A stretch of 62,332 nucleotides of DNA. It comes from an uncultured Euryhalocaulis sp. (GTDB lineage: Bacteria; Pseudomonadota; Alphaproteobacteria; Caulobacterales; Maricaulaceae). Shown in pieces: positions 32,931-41,991 of the stretch. The first letter of the stretch is position 1. Each line of letters opens with the position of its first letter. The translations under genes and the position numbers were made by a program. The notes beneath the pieces are model-generated. The model searched no databases and was not told the origin of the DNA. It worked only from the letters and a program-made list of their open reading frames with translations. The DNA lies in contig CAJXKJ010000014.1 of NCBI GenBank assembly GCA_913055605.1, positions 1 through 62,332 of the forward strand, written 5' to 3'.

Positions 32931-33826
32931 TCGCGCTGGCGCCATCCGCGCGGGCCGAGCTGGCCGAGGCGGCGGCGGTCAAGGGCCGCTCGCTGTGGGA
33001 GGACGCGCGGGGCCGGCTGTTCCGCAACAAGGCGGCGGTGGCCAGCCTGCTGGTCCTGGGCTTTCTGGTGGTGCTGGCGATCTTCGGTCCGATGCTGTGG
33101 CCGCACGACTACGCCACCATCTATCGGGACCGGGTCGGCATCGCCCCGACCTTCGAGAATCTTCACATCTTCGGCACCGACGCGCAGGGGCGCGACCTGT
33201 TCGTGCGCACGCTCATCGGGCTACGGGTCAGTCTGGCGGTCGGGGTGATCGCCACCGGGGTGGCGCTGGTGATCGGCGTGATCTGGGGCGCGACAGCCGG
33301 CTATCTGGGCGGCCGCGTCGACAACGTGATGATGCGCATCGTCGATATCATGTACTCGCTGCCCTACATCTTCTTCGTCATCCTGCTGATGGTAACGTTC
33401 GGCAAGCAGCTGGTCCTGATCTTTGTCGCCATCGGCGCGGTGGAGTGGCTGACCATGGCCCGGATCGTGCGCGGGCAGACAATCAGCTTGCGCCGCAAGG
33501 AGTTCGTGGAGGCGGCGGAGGCCGCCGGCGTGCGCGGCCCGGTCATCATCCGCCGCCATATCCTGCCCAATGTGCTGGGCCCGGTCGTGGTCTACGCCAC
33601 GCTTACGGTGCCGGTGATTATCTTGGCCGAAAGCTTTCTGAGCTTCCTGGGCCTGGGCGTGCAGGAGCCGCTGACCAGCTTGGGCAAGCTGATCTCCAAC
33701 GGGGCGGACGACATGTACAAGCCCTGGATGCTGCTGTTTCCGTCCATTGTGATGATGATCACGTTGCTTGCGTTCAACTTCATCGGCGACGGTTTGCGGG
33801 ACGCGATCGACCCCAAAGACCGGTAG
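32927..33826 (+). CDS. ABC importer permease, OppC/DppC type
   Basis: 299 residues. A cytoplasmic N-terminus with SLWEDARGRLFRNKAAVASL, then the first membrane helix, a periplasmic loop with HIFGTDAQGRDLFVR, and five further helices. The EAA loop (FVEAAEAAGVRGPVIIRRHILPN) is intact. It pairs with the OppB-type protein just upstream. It is followed 81 nt later by the binding protein. Confidence 0.92.
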   Translation: MIALAPSARAELAEAAAVKGRSLWEDARGRLFRNKAAVASLLVLGFLVVLAIFGPMLWPHDYATIYRDRVGIAPTFENLHIFGTDAQGRDLFVRTLIGLRVSLAVGVIATGVALVIGVIWGATAGYLGGRVDNVMMRIVDIMYSLPYIFFVILLMVTFGKQLVLIFVAIGAVEWLTMARIVRGQTISLRRKEFVEAAEAAGVRGPVIIRRHILPNVLGPVVVYATLTVPVIILAESFLSFLGLGVQEPLTSLGKLISNGADDMYKPWMLLFPSIVMMITLLAFNFIGDGLRDAIDPKDR

Positions 33827-33907
33827 CCCTGTCAGCGGCGCACTTGTTTTGCTGCACCGCAACAGGCGATAGTCCGCGTTTCCGCGCCTGACAGGAGACG
33901 CTCGCCC

Positions 33908-35542
33908 ATGACCACCCCCCGCGCCGCGATTGCAGCAATGGTTCTGCCCATGGCTCTGGCCGCATGCGGGGGCGGCGGGGACGGCCCCGGCGACGACAGC
34001 GCGGTCCTGTACCGCGGCAACACCGCCGAACCGTTCAGCCTGGACCCGCACCAAGCCAGCGGCGTGTGGGAGAACAACATCATCTCCGACATGATCATCG
34101 GCCTGTATCAGGACGATGCGGCGGGCGAGCCGATCCCGGGCATGGCGACGGGCTATGAAGTGTCCGAGGACGGCCTGGCCTGGACATTCACGCTGCGCGA
34201 GGCGGAGTGGTCGGACGGTGTGCCGGTGACGGCGCAGGATTTCGTATTCTCCATGCGCCGCATCCTCGATCCTGCGACGATCGCCCAGTACGCCTCGCTG
34301 CTGTACGGCATCAAGAACGCCGAGGCGGTGAACAAGGGCCAGCTTGCGCCCGAGGAGCTGGGCGTCAGCGCGCCGGACGACCGGACGCTGGTGATCGAGC
34401 TGGAATACCCGGCGCCGTATCTGCCCAGCCTGCTGACCCACTACACGACCTATCCGGTGCCCGCCCATGTGGTGGAGGAATACGGGTCGCGCTGGATCCA
34501 GCCGGAGAACGCCGTGTTCAACGGCCCCTATCTGCTGGAGGAATGGCGCAGCAACGCCTTCGTGCATCTGGTCCGCAACCCGAATTTCTACGAGGCGGAG
34601 ACGATCTGTTTCGACGAGGTCTATTACTACCCGACTACCGACGCGAACGCCGCGGTCCGCCGGGTGCGCGCCGGCGAACTGGACCTCAATACGTCGTTCC
34701 CGGGACAACAGGTGGAGGAGCTGGAGGAACAGCTCCCCGGCTTTGTCCATGTCTATCCGTATCTGAACACCGTCTATTACGCGCCCTACATGCCGGAGGC
34801 GCCGTGGGACGATGTGCGCGTGCGCCGCGCGCTGTCGATGTCCCTCGACCGGCAGTTCATGGTGGACGAGATCCTGCGCACCGGGCAGCGGCCGACCTCC
34901 ACCCTGGTTCCGCCGGGCATCGCCAATTACGAGGGCGTGGAGCAGGCCGATTGGTGGGACGAGGACATGGACACGCGCCGCGAGGAAGCGCGGCAGCTGT
35001 TGATGGAGGCCGGGTTCGGCCCGGACAATCCGCTGGCGTTCGAGTTTACCTACCGGAACTCCGGCAATAATCCGCGCGTCGCCCCGGTGGTGCAGCAGAA
35101 CTGGGAGGCGATCGCCGACTGGGTGCAGGTCTCGATTTCCGGCATCGAGGTGCAGATCCAGTATGACAATCTGCGCACCGGGAATTTCGAAGTCGGCGAC
35201 GCCGGCTGGGTGGCCGACTACAACGACGCCCAGAATTATCTCTACCTGCTGGAATCGCGCACCGGCTCGATGAATTACGGCCGGTATTCCAATCCGGAAT
35301 ACGACGCGCTGATCGCCGAATCCAACCGCGAACTGGACCCCGAACGCCGCAGCAATCTGCTGGCCCGGGCGGAGCGGATGATGCTTGACGATGTCGCGAT
35401 CATTCCGATGTGGAACGACACCTCGCGCAACCTGGTCGATCCGGAAATCACCGGCTGGGAAGATAATGTGAGCGACAAGCACCGTACGCGCTTCCTGTGC
35501 CGTCCGGGCCTGGAGCCCGGGGGGCCCGCAGCGGCCGAATAG
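33908..35542 (+). CDS. ABC importer solute-binding lipoprotein (OppA/SBP family 5)
   Basis: 544 residues. A lipoprotein signal (LAAC, Cys20) precedes the family-5 fold. Family landmarks include EPFSLDPHQASG near the start, TFTLREAEWSDGVPVTAQDFVFSMRRI, FNGPYLLEEW and VRRALSMSLDRQFMV. The ligand is probably a peptide but could be nickel, a sugar acid or another small molecule; sequence alone does not decide. It is the third gene of an importer lacking visible ATPases. Confidence 0.92.
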   Translation: MTTPRAAIAAMVLPMALAACGGGGDGPGDDSAVLYRGNTAEPFSLDPHQASGVWENNIISDMIIGLYQDDAAGEPIPGMATGYEVSEDGLAWTFTLREAEWSDGVPVTAQDFVFSMRRILDPATIAQYASLLYGIKNAEAVNKGQLAPEELGVSAPDDRTLVIELEYPAPYLPSLLTHYTTYPVPAHVVEEYGSRWIQPENAVFNGPYLLEEWRSNAFVHLVRNPNFYEAETICFDEVYYYPTTDANAAVRRVRAGELDLNTSFPGQQVEELEEQLPGFVHVYPYLNTVYYAPYMPEAPWDDVRVRRALSMSLDRQFMVDEILRTGQRPTSTLVPPGIANYEGVEQADWWDEDMDTRREEARQLLMEAGFGPDNPLAFEFTYRNSGNNPRVAPVVQQNWEAIADWVQVSISGIEVQIQYDNLRTGNFEVGDAGWVADYNDAQNYLYLLESRTGSMNYGRYSNPEYDALIAESNRELDPERRSNLLARAERMMLDDVAIIPMWNDTSRNLVDPEITGWEDNVSDKHRTRFLCRPGLEPGGPAAAE

Positions 35543-35658
35543 TCCGCGGCGCCATCTCCGACCTCATCGCTGAAAAGTACGGCCTGCGGCGTCTTGCCCG
35601 ACTTTAAAGCCCGTGTGCGGACCGCTATATCCGGCGCAGATCGGAAGAGGGATTCGTG

Positions 35659-36444
35659 ATGGACGCCGCGACGGCCGGGGCCGGGTCCGCGACCAAGAAA
35701 AAGCGGCCGCTGATCGTGCGGCTGGGACAGGCGATCCGGCGCAGGCTGGACCCGTTTCTGGCGTCACACAGCACGGTGGGCGACACGCCCTATCTGGACC
35801 GGGAGAACTTTCCCTGGATCGCCGAACTGGAGGCGAACTGGGAGACGATCCGCGACGAGGCGCAGGCGATGATGCGCTATCGCGAGGCGATCCCGCCGCT
35901 GAACGAGATTTCGCCGGACCACAAGATTCTGGCCGCCATGGGCAAGTGGCGGTCGTTCTTCATGTGGGCCTACGGCGCCCATATCGACGAGAATATCGCC
36001 CGCTGTCCGAAGACGGCCGCGCTGGTGCAGCGCATCCCCGGCATGCGCACGGCGATGTTCTCGATCCACGAGCCGGGCATGGTGATCCCGCCGCATGAGG
36101 GCGTGACCAAGGCGATCTGCGTCCTGCATCTGGGTCTGCAGACGCCGCCCGAGGCCGAGAAGGAAAATTGCGCGATCCGCGTCGACGGCCAGGTGAAGAG
36201 CTGGGCCGATGGCGAGGCGTTCGTGTTCGACGATACGCGCGTGCACGACACGTGGAACCACACCGACACCGACCGGATCATCCTGCTGGTCCATTTCGAC
36301 CGGCCGATGCGCTTTCCGGCCTCGCTGATCGGCAAGGCGTTCCTGACGCTGGTGCGCTACAGCCCCTTCATCGTCGTGGCCAAGCGCAACGCCGGGAAGT
36401 GGGAGCAGGCCTTCCAGATGATGGAGACCGGCGGCCGCGACTAG
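35659..36444 (+). CDS. Aspartyl/asparaginyl beta-hydroxylase-like Fe(II)/2-oxoglutarate dioxygenase
   Basis: 261 residues. The C-terminal ~150 residues are the AspH-type oxygenase domain with its two-histidine iron site: IPPHEGVTK and VHDTWNHTD, separated by ~55 residues as expected. HFDRPM and a 2-oxoglutarate-binding arginine region follow. Related bacterial enzymes hydroxylate lipid A or ornithine-lipid acyl chains (LpxO, OlsC). The hydrophobic C-terminal segment (IGKAFLTLVRYSPF) fits a membrane-linked substrate, so a lipid hydroxylase is a good guess. An ATG at 35659 follows GAGGG; a GTG lies immediately before it. The stop overlaps the convergent sppA stop (CTAG). Confidence 0.82.
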   Translation: MDAATAGAGSATKKKRPLIVRLGQAIRRRLDPFLASHSTVGDTPYLDRENFPWIAELEANWETIRDEAQAMMRYREAIPPLNEISPDHKILAAMGKWRSFFMWAYGAHIDENIARCPKTAALVQRIPGMRTAMFSIHEPGMVIPPHEGVTKAICVLHLGLQTPPEAEKENCAIRVDGQVKSWADGEAFVFDDTRVHDTWNHTDTDRIILLVHFDRPMRFPASLIGKAFLTLVRYSPFIVVAKRNAGKWEQAFQMMETGGRD

Positions 36445-38219
36445 CGGACCGCCGGGATGTCCGCGCGCGCCGAGGCCGGCTGGCCGCTGGCGCTGCGCGC
36501 GGCGATCATCGCGCGCACTTCCGGCATCGCGGCGATCTGCATCAAAACGCTGGCCGTCTCGGCCATCTCGCCGGAATTTCCGAACAGGCGCTGGACCTGT
36601 TCGAAGAAGGTCGGGCGCGCCGGATAGGAGCGGAGGGTGACGTTCTCGTCCGCGTCGATCCCGGCTTCGCGCTTGGCGGCGGCGAGGGCCGTGCGGAAGC
36701 CGCCCAGCTCATCCACCAGTCCGATCTCCACTGCCTGGGCGCCGGTCCAGACGCGGCCCCGGGCGATCTGCTCCACCTGAGCCGAAGTCAGGTTGCGGCC
36801 CGCCGCGACATGGCCGGTGAAGGTGTCGTAGCCGTCCCGCAGCTGGGCCTGCATGGCGGCCAGTTGGCTGTCGGTGAAGGGGCGCTGGGAGGTATAGGCG
36901 CCGGAGAACTCGCCGCCGACCGACAGCGGTTCGATATTCAGGCCGACAAGGTCCAGCGTGCCATCCAGCACGATCTTGCCGCCATAGATGCCGATGGATC
37001 CGGTCAGCGTGCCGGGCTGGGCGACGATGGCGTCGGCCGGGGCGGCGACATAATAACCGCCAGAGGCCGCCAGCGGCCCCATCGAGACCACGATCGGCTT
37101 TCCGGCCGCCTTCGCCATTTCGGCGGCGTGCCAGATCTGCTCCGACGCCACGACCGAGCCGCCGGGCGAGTCGATGCGGAACAGGATGGCGCGGACGTCG
37201 TCGTCCTCCGCCGCGTCGTTGAACGCGCGGGCCAGCGTGTCCGAGCCGATGATGTCGCCGCCGGAGAACAGGCTGTCCTCGCCCCAGCTTTCGCCGGTCA
37301 CGATTTCGCCCTGGCCCTGGACCAGGGCGATGACCGGCCCTTCGTCCCAGGGCTGGTCCATGGCGTGCAGATATTCGCCGAGCGGCGTGAAGTCCGCGTT
37401 CTCGGCGCGCGTCAGGGCGGACTCCTGCGCCTCGTCCAGATGGCCCACGCGGTCGATCAGGCCGGCGCGGGCGGCGCCTTCGGCGGAGTAGGGCGCGGTT
37501 TCGAACAGCGCCTCGACTTCCTCCGGCGTCAGGCCGCGGTCGGCGGCGATCTCGCGGACCGCCTCGCCATAGACCGAGCTCAGAAGGCTGGTCAGGGACT
37601 CGCGATGCTCTTCGGTATAGCCGCTCTGATTATAGGAATTGGCGGCAGTCTTGTATTCGGCGATCTGTAGAATCTGCGACTGGGCGTCGTATTTTTCGAT
37701 CGCGCCGCCAAGGAAGGTCGTCTCGGTGGACAGGCCGGCAGCGGCGAAGGTTGCGGTCTGCTGCAGCCAGATTTCATCGGCCGCGCTGATCGCGAGATAG
37801 GGCAGGACCGAGGTGCTGTCGAAGCCTTGGGAATGGGCGACGACGAATTTCCCGGCCTGGCGGAGGCCGAGCAGGGCGTCGCGGATCTCTTCGGCCTGGG
37901 CGGCTGGAATGCCCGTCTCGTTCGCGCGGATGAACACGCCCTTCACCCGCTCGTCCCGCTCGGCGGCTTCGAGCGCGCGCACGACATCCAGCAGGGCGGG
38001 CGCCTGAGCGAAGGCGAAGGGGTTCTGCGCCGGCTGGTCCAGCATGCCGGGGCGCAGGTCCAGCTCCAGCACCATCTCCTCGCGCAGCGGCGGCTCGACA
38101 TTGCCCTGCGCGGCGGACAGCACGCCGATCAGCACGACCGGCAGCACGACAAAGGCGACCACGAAGAACAGGAACAGGCCGACGAACACGCCGGCGATCG
38201 TCACGAAGAACTGTTTCAT
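36441..38219 (-). CDS. sppA: Signal peptide peptidase SppA, 67-kDa type
   Basis: 592 residues with an N-terminal membrane anchor (~4-36) and two tandem S49 domains. The Ser-Lys dyad is visible: Lys190 in EYKTAANS and Ser386 in LAASGGYYV, the layout of the E. coli enzyme. It degrades cleaved signal peptides in the inner membrane, facing the periplasm. Length is normal for the long form. It is transcribed alone and ends tail to tail with the hydroxylase gene. Confidence 0.94.
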   Translation of the reverse strand: MKQFFVTIAGVFVGLFLFFVVAFVVLPVVLIGVLSAAQGNVEPPLREEMVLELDLRPGMLDQPAQNPFAFAQAPALLDVVRALEAAERDERVKGVFIRANETGIPAAQAEEIRDALLGLRQAGKFVVAHSQGFDSTSVLPYLAISAADEIWLQQTATFAAAGLSTETTFLGGAIEKYDAQSQILQIAEYKTAANSYNQSGYTEEHRESLTSLLSSVYGEAVREIAADRGLTPEEVEALFETAPYSAEGAARAGLIDRVGHLDEAQESALTRAENADFTPLGEYLHAMDQPWDEGPVIALVQGQGEIVTGESWGEDSLFSGGDIIGSDTLARAFNDAAEDDDVRAILFRIDSPGGSVVASEQIWHAAEMAKAAGKPIVVSMGPLAASGGYYVAAPADAIVAQPGTLTGSIGIYGGKIVLDGTLDLVGLNIEPLSVGGEFSGAYTSQRPFTDSQLAAMQAQLRDGYDTFTGHVAAGRNLTSAQVEQIARGRVWTGAQAVEIGLVDELGGFRTALAAAKREAGIDADENVTLRSYPARPTFFEQVQRLFGNSGEMAETASVLMQIAAMPEVRAMIAARSASGQPASARADIPAVR

Positions 38220-38362
38220 ATGGTCCGCCTCAGGAAACCGGCTCGGCCGGATTTATCGAAATTCGATATTATGTCGCGGGCTGTTCCGAAGCAATCCGGC
38301 GCGGCGCCGCGTGCTGCAGAATTCAAGAACCGCGCCAGTGCGGGCGGAAGCGGGACTGGAAA

Positions 38363-38439
38363 TGGTCGGAGTAGCAAGATTCGAACTTGCGACCCCCGCC
38401 TCCCGAAGACGGTGCTCTACCAGGCTGAGCTATACTCCG
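38363..38439 (-). tRNA. tRNA-Pro (anticodon CGG)
   Basis: Read on the minus strand, the 7-bp acceptor stem CGGAGTA/TACTCCG, D arm GCTC..GAGC, anticodon stem CCGTC/GGCGG with loop TTCGGGA, variable GGGTC, T arm GCAAG-TTCGAAT-CTTGC, discriminator A and an encoded CCA are all present. Anticodon CGG reads the proline codon CCG, frequent in this GC-rich genome. Confidence 0.97.
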
Positions 38440-38590
38440 ACGCGGCGCGCCATATAGCCCGGGCTTTCTGCCCACGCAACGCGTCCGGCGCCGCTAATGG
38501 CGCCCGGCTGCGAAAGAGGCGGCGATTGTGGCGCCGAACCCGGATTGCGGATCGCAAACCTGCGCGTTATATGCCCGCTCCTTACGCTGC

Positions 38591-38665
38591 TGGGGCGTAG
38601 CCAAGTGGTAAGGCAGCGGTTTTTGGTACCGCCATTCCCAGGTTCGAATCCTGGCGCCCCAGCCA
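38591..38665 (+). tRNA. tRNA-Gln (anticodon TTG)
   Basis: Acceptor stem TGGGGCG/CGCCCCA, D arm GCC-AAGTGGTAA-GGC, anticodon stem GCGGT/ACCGC with loop TTTTGGT (anticodon TTG), T arm CCAGG-TTCGAAT-CCTGG, discriminator G and encoded CCA. It lies 150 nt from the tRNA-Pro gene on the opposite strand. Confidence 0.97.
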
Positions 38666-39077
38666 ACGCGTCTCTTCCGCCAAAATTCAGATCGACCGCC
38701 GGTCGCCGGCGCGCGCCGGTCAGCCCGCTGTGGCGCCTGCGTGATCAGTTCGCACTGGCGAACATCCCGCCGTCGCAAGATTTTCACTGGCCATTGCATA
38801 TTCGCCAGTTGATAACTTTGGGGAGCCGGTGCTAGCGTCGCGCCTCCATAAGCGAGGGGTGCGCGTGCGCGCCGCTTGCCAAGTGCAAATGAACAGATGA
38901 CGGCGGATCAACCGCTGCAAATTTCGACGGGGAAGGAACAGACAGAACCAATCTAACTTTCCTTCGGGTCGAGGTCGCCGCTCTGCGGCGTTGGGCCGTT
39001 CAGTTAATGACAGGTCCGAACAAGAATTCGGAGCGCGGGGCGGGCATGCTCTAGCGCGGTATCATGCGAGGCGATTT
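38666..39077 (+). other. Gene-free region before the TonB-energiser operon, with CACTGGC repeats
   Basis: 412 bp without a credible gene. It holds a GTTCG-cactgg-CGAAC inverted repeat (38748-38763), a CACTGGC direct copy 32 bp on (38785-38791), and an exact inverse of ACTGGCGAA at 38801-38809 (TTCGCCAGT). A TTGATA-like -35 at about 38809 with a poor -10 near 38833 is possible. The region probably contains the operon promoter and an operator; no known regulator motif is recognised. Confidence 0.4.
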
Positions 39078-40007
39078 ATGAAGTTCACACCTTATGTTCG
39101 CGCGTGCGCTCTGGCTGCGGCCGGCGCAGCCGTTTCGGCGGGCGCGGCTCACGTGCAGCTCGATCGCGCGGTGCAGGTCGCGCAACAGGCGACCGAACAG
39201 GGCATTCAGAACCAGACGCAGGTGGAGCAGCTGGACGATCAGCGGGTGGATCTGGCGCGGGAATACCGCGCGATCCTGCAGCAGATCGAATCCCAGCGCC
39301 TGTTCGTCGATCAGCAGCGTGTGTTTCTGCGGTCGCAGCAGAACGAGATCGAGTCGCTGAACGAACAGATCGGCCGGGTCGACAATGTGAAGGTCGAGCT
39401 GCTGCCGATGATGCGCCAGATGGTCGTCAATCTGCGCAACTTCATCGACCTGGACCTGCCGTTCCAGCTCAGCGAACGGATCGAGCGGGTCGAGCGCCTG
39501 GAAGAGACGCTGAACGACGCCGAGATCACCGAGGCGGAACGCTATCGCGTTATCCTGAACGCCTACGAGATCGAAATGGCCTATGGCCGCGGCATCGACG
39601 CTTATGAAGGCCCGCTGGAAGAAGGCGGCGCCGACACGGTCGATTTCCTCCGCCTTGGCCGGATGATGCTGATCTACCGCACCAAGGACGGCAACGATTT
39701 CGGCTACTGGGATCGGGAGTCCGGTTCCTGGCAGCCGCTGCAGGGCGACTATAACCTCGAACTGCAGAAGGCCTTCCGTATCGCCAACGATGCGGCCGCG
39801 CCCGAGCTTCTGCTCTCGCCGGTTCCGGGTCCCGTGATGGGCACGATGGAAGAAGCCGAGTTCGTGCCGGCCGCCGCGCCGCCGCGTCCGGCCTCCGCGC
39901 CGCCCGCCGCTCCCGCCGATGTTGCACCGCCGCCGGCTGCGCCGGTCGGGGACGACGCGGAGGAAGCCGAAGCGGCCGACGACGCCGAAGCCGAAGCTGA
40001 AGAATAG
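39078..40007 (+). CDS. DUF3450 periplasmic protein of a TonB/ExbBD system
   Basis: 309 residues. A signal peptide (cleavage near SAGAAH) precedes ~90 residues of coiled coil (EQLDDQRVDLAREYRAILQQIE, then FLRSQQNEIESLNEQI) and the DUF3450 core, with VDFLRLGRMMLIYRT and FGYWD. The C-terminal ~60 residues are low-complexity Pro/Ala then Glu/Asp, an acidic tail. In marine bacteria DUF3450 is the first gene of a TonB2-type operon with TtpC-like ExbB proteins. It probably couples periplasmic contacts to the energiser complex. Confidence 0.85.
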   Translation: MKFTPYVRACALAAAGAAVSAGAAHVQLDRAVQVAQQATEQGIQNQTQVEQLDDQRVDLAREYRAILQQIESQRLFVDQQRVFLRSQQNEIESLNEQIGRVDNVKVELLPMMRQMVVNLRNFIDLDLPFQLSERIERVERLEETLNDAEITEAERYRVILNAYEIEMAYGRGIDAYEGPLEEGGADTVDFLRLGRMMLIYRTKDGNDFGYWDRESGSWQPLQGDYNLELQKAFRIANDAAAPELLLSPVPGPVMGTMEEAEFVPAAAPPRPASAPPAAPADVAPPPAAPVGDDAEEAEAADDAEAEAEE

Positions 40008-40036
40008 GACCAGCGGATTTCCGCGGAGCGATATCG

Positions 40037-41431
40037 ATGAAAATCAAGGCATTTGTCATTACGGCGGTTGCGGCCATGGGGCTCGCCGCCATCTCCGGCG
40101 CGGCTTACGCGCAGGCCGACCGTCAGCCGGCGACCTCGCTGGATGAGCTGCTCAGCCGCATCCAGCAGGACTCGGCCGAGGCCAACCGGGCCTATCAGGA
40201 GCGTCTGGAAGACTTCCAGTCGGCCCGCAATCAACAGCAAGGCATTCTGAATCAGGCCCGCGGCGAACTGAACGCGCTGCAGGGCGAAGCCGCCGCGCTG
40301 CAGGCCCAGTTCGACCAGAACCAGGCTCAGATCGACACGCTGGACGCCCAGCTGCGCGAAGCGCAGGGCGAATTCGGCGAACTGTTCGGCGTCGCCCGCC
40401 AGACGGCCGGCGAATTCGCCTCGGTCATCCGGTCGAGCATGGTCTCGGCGCAGTTCCCGGGACGCGCCCGCGCCCTGACGCAACTGTCCGAATCCACGAC
40501 CCTGCCGACCCGTGAAGAGCTCGACGCCCTGTGGCAGGTGGCCCTTCGCGAAATGATCGAGCAAGGCCGCGTCGTGACGTTCGATCGTCCGGTCTCCAAC
40601 CTCGGCGACGGCCAGGCGCTGCCGGTGACGCGCGTCGGCGTGTTCGCCCTGTTCGCCGACGGCCCGGGAGGCATCAGCTTCCTGCGCTATAATGGCGACA
40701 CCGACCTGCTGGCCACGCTGGACCGTCAGCCTCCGGGCCGTATCCGGTCCGCGGCCTCCCGCGTCGCCAGCGCCGATCCGAACGAAGTCGTGAGGGGGCC
40801 GGTCGACCCGTCCCGCGGCACGCTGCTGGAAATCCAGCGCGACGTGCCGACCCTGCGCGAACGCGTGATGGACGACGGCGGCCCGATCGGGAAAGTCATC
40901 CTGGTCTTCCTGGCCATCGGCCTGATCCTGGGCTTTGTCCGCCTGTTCATGCTGTTCACCACCTCGATGGCGGTTCGCAGCCAGGCGTCCAATCCGTCGC
41001 GTCCGAAGAAGGGCAACCCGCTCGGCCGCGTGCTGCTGGTGTATGAAGAGCACAAGACCGAAGGCATCGAGACCGTCGAACTCAAGCTGGACGAACAGAT
41101 CCTGCGTGAGAACGCCCGTCTGGAAGCCGGCCTCGGCCTGCTGAAGCTGATCGCCGCGGTGGCTCCGCTGCTCGGCCTGCTCGGCACCGTGGTGGGCATG
41201 ATCCAGACCTTCCAGGCGATCACGCTGTTCGGCACCGGCGACCCGCAGATCATGGCCGACGGTATCTCCGCCGCCCTGATGACGACGGTGCTGGGTCTGG
41301 TCACGGCCATCCCGGTCCTGATCGTCCACTCCTTCTGCGCGAGCGCGGCGCGTTCGACGCAGCAGATCCTGGACGAGCAGGCCGCCGGCCTGGTGGCCGA
41401 GCGCGCCGAACGCACTACGGGCGCGGCCTAA
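40037..41431 (+). CDS. TtpC-like MotA/TolQ/ExbB proton-channel protein
   Basis: 464 residues. A signal-like N-terminus (to about AYAQ) leads into a long periplasmic coiled coil (~30-115, rich in Gln, Ala and Glu), then a globular region, a membrane helix (~290-315; VILVFLAIGLILGFVRLFMLF), and a MotA/TolQ/ExbB domain with IAAVAPLLGLLGTVVGMIQTF and MTTVLGLVTAIPVLI. It corresponds to TtpC of Vibrio TonB2 systems, a large ExbB with an added periplasmic domain. It follows DUF3450 by 29 nt in the same operon. Confidence 0.88.
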   Translation: MKIKAFVITAVAAMGLAAISGAAYAQADRQPATSLDELLSRIQQDSAEANRAYQERLEDFQSARNQQQGILNQARGELNALQGEAAALQAQFDQNQAQIDTLDAQLREAQGEFGELFGVARQTAGEFASVIRSSMVSAQFPGRARALTQLSESTTLPTREELDALWQVALREMIEQGRVVTFDRPVSNLGDGQALPVTRVGVFALFADGPGGISFLRYNGDTDLLATLDRQPPGRIRSAASRVASADPNEVVRGPVDPSRGTLLEIQRDVPTLRERVMDDGGPIGKVILVFLAIGLILGFVRLFMLFTTSMAVRSQASNPSRPKKGNPLGRVLLVYEEHKTEGIETVELKLDEQILRENARLEAGLGLLKLIAAVAPLLGLLGTVVGMIQTFQAITLFGTGDPQIMADGISAALMTTVLGLVTAIPVLIVHSFCASAARSTQQILDEQAAGLVAERAERTTGAA

Positions 41432-41445
41432 GGGAGAACCGTCTA

Positions 41446-41979
41446 ATGGGATGGCTTAATCCAGCCAGAGCCTGGGACGGCCTTCAGCAGTTCCTGGATA
41501 TGGGCGGACCGGTCCTGGTCGTTATCCTGATCGCGACGTTCATTCTGTGGGCGCTGATCCTGGAACGCGCGCTGTATTACGCATTCGCCCACAAGGCGAA
41601 CGTGGCGCGCGTCACCCGGGAATGGGAAGCCAGGAGCGATCACAGCTCCTGGTACGCCCACGCCATCCGGGACAAGCTGATCTCCCAGATCAAGCTGAAA
41701 GCAGAGCAGAATGTGGCCCACATCAAGACCGTGGTGGCGCTCGCGCCGCTGCTGGGCCTGCTGGGCACGGTTGTCGGCATGGTGTCGGTGTTCGACGTCA
41801 TGACCGTCGCCGGTTCGTCGGACGCGCGCGGCATGGCCGCGGGCGTTTCGCGGGCCACCATCCCGACAATGGCGGGCATGGGGGGCGCGATCTCCGGCCT
41901 GTTCTTCAGCTATCAGTTCGAGCGGCGTGCGCGGCGTGAAACCGCCGTTGTCGCCGATCACCTCGAAATCGAACACTAG
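41446..41979 (+). CDS. exbB: ExbB-type proton channel subunit
   Basis: 177 residues, three membrane helices. The second and third carry VALAPLLGLLGTVVGMVSVFD and MAGMGGAISGLFFSY, the ExbB/TolQ signature with the conserved small-residue pore. With ExbD it uses the proton gradient to drive TonB. It is shorter than typical ExbB (~230), lacking an N-terminal extension. It starts 14 nt after the TtpC-like gene. Confidence 0.92.
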   Translation: MGWLNPARAWDGLQQFLDMGGPVLVVILIATFILWALILERALYYAFAHKANVARVTREWEARSDHSSWYAHAIRDKLISQIKLKAEQNVAHIKTVVALAPLLGLLGTVVGMVSVFDVMTVAGSSDARGMAAGVSRATIPTMAGMGGAISGLFFSYQFERRARRETAVVADHLEIEH

Positions 41980-41991
41980 AGGGTAGAATCC

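Noticed and set aside
38363-38665. Possible integration site (two tRNA genes close together)
   Set aside because: Both tRNAs are intact with CCA and no integrase, no duplicated tRNA 3' end and no foreign-looking region are next to them.
40037-41431. TtpC-like ExbB as a flagellar MotA
   Set aside because: The MotA/TolQ/ExbB domain is shared, but the periplasmic coiled coil and the neighbouring ExbB/ExbD/TonB genes fit a TonB energiser, and no motB is present.
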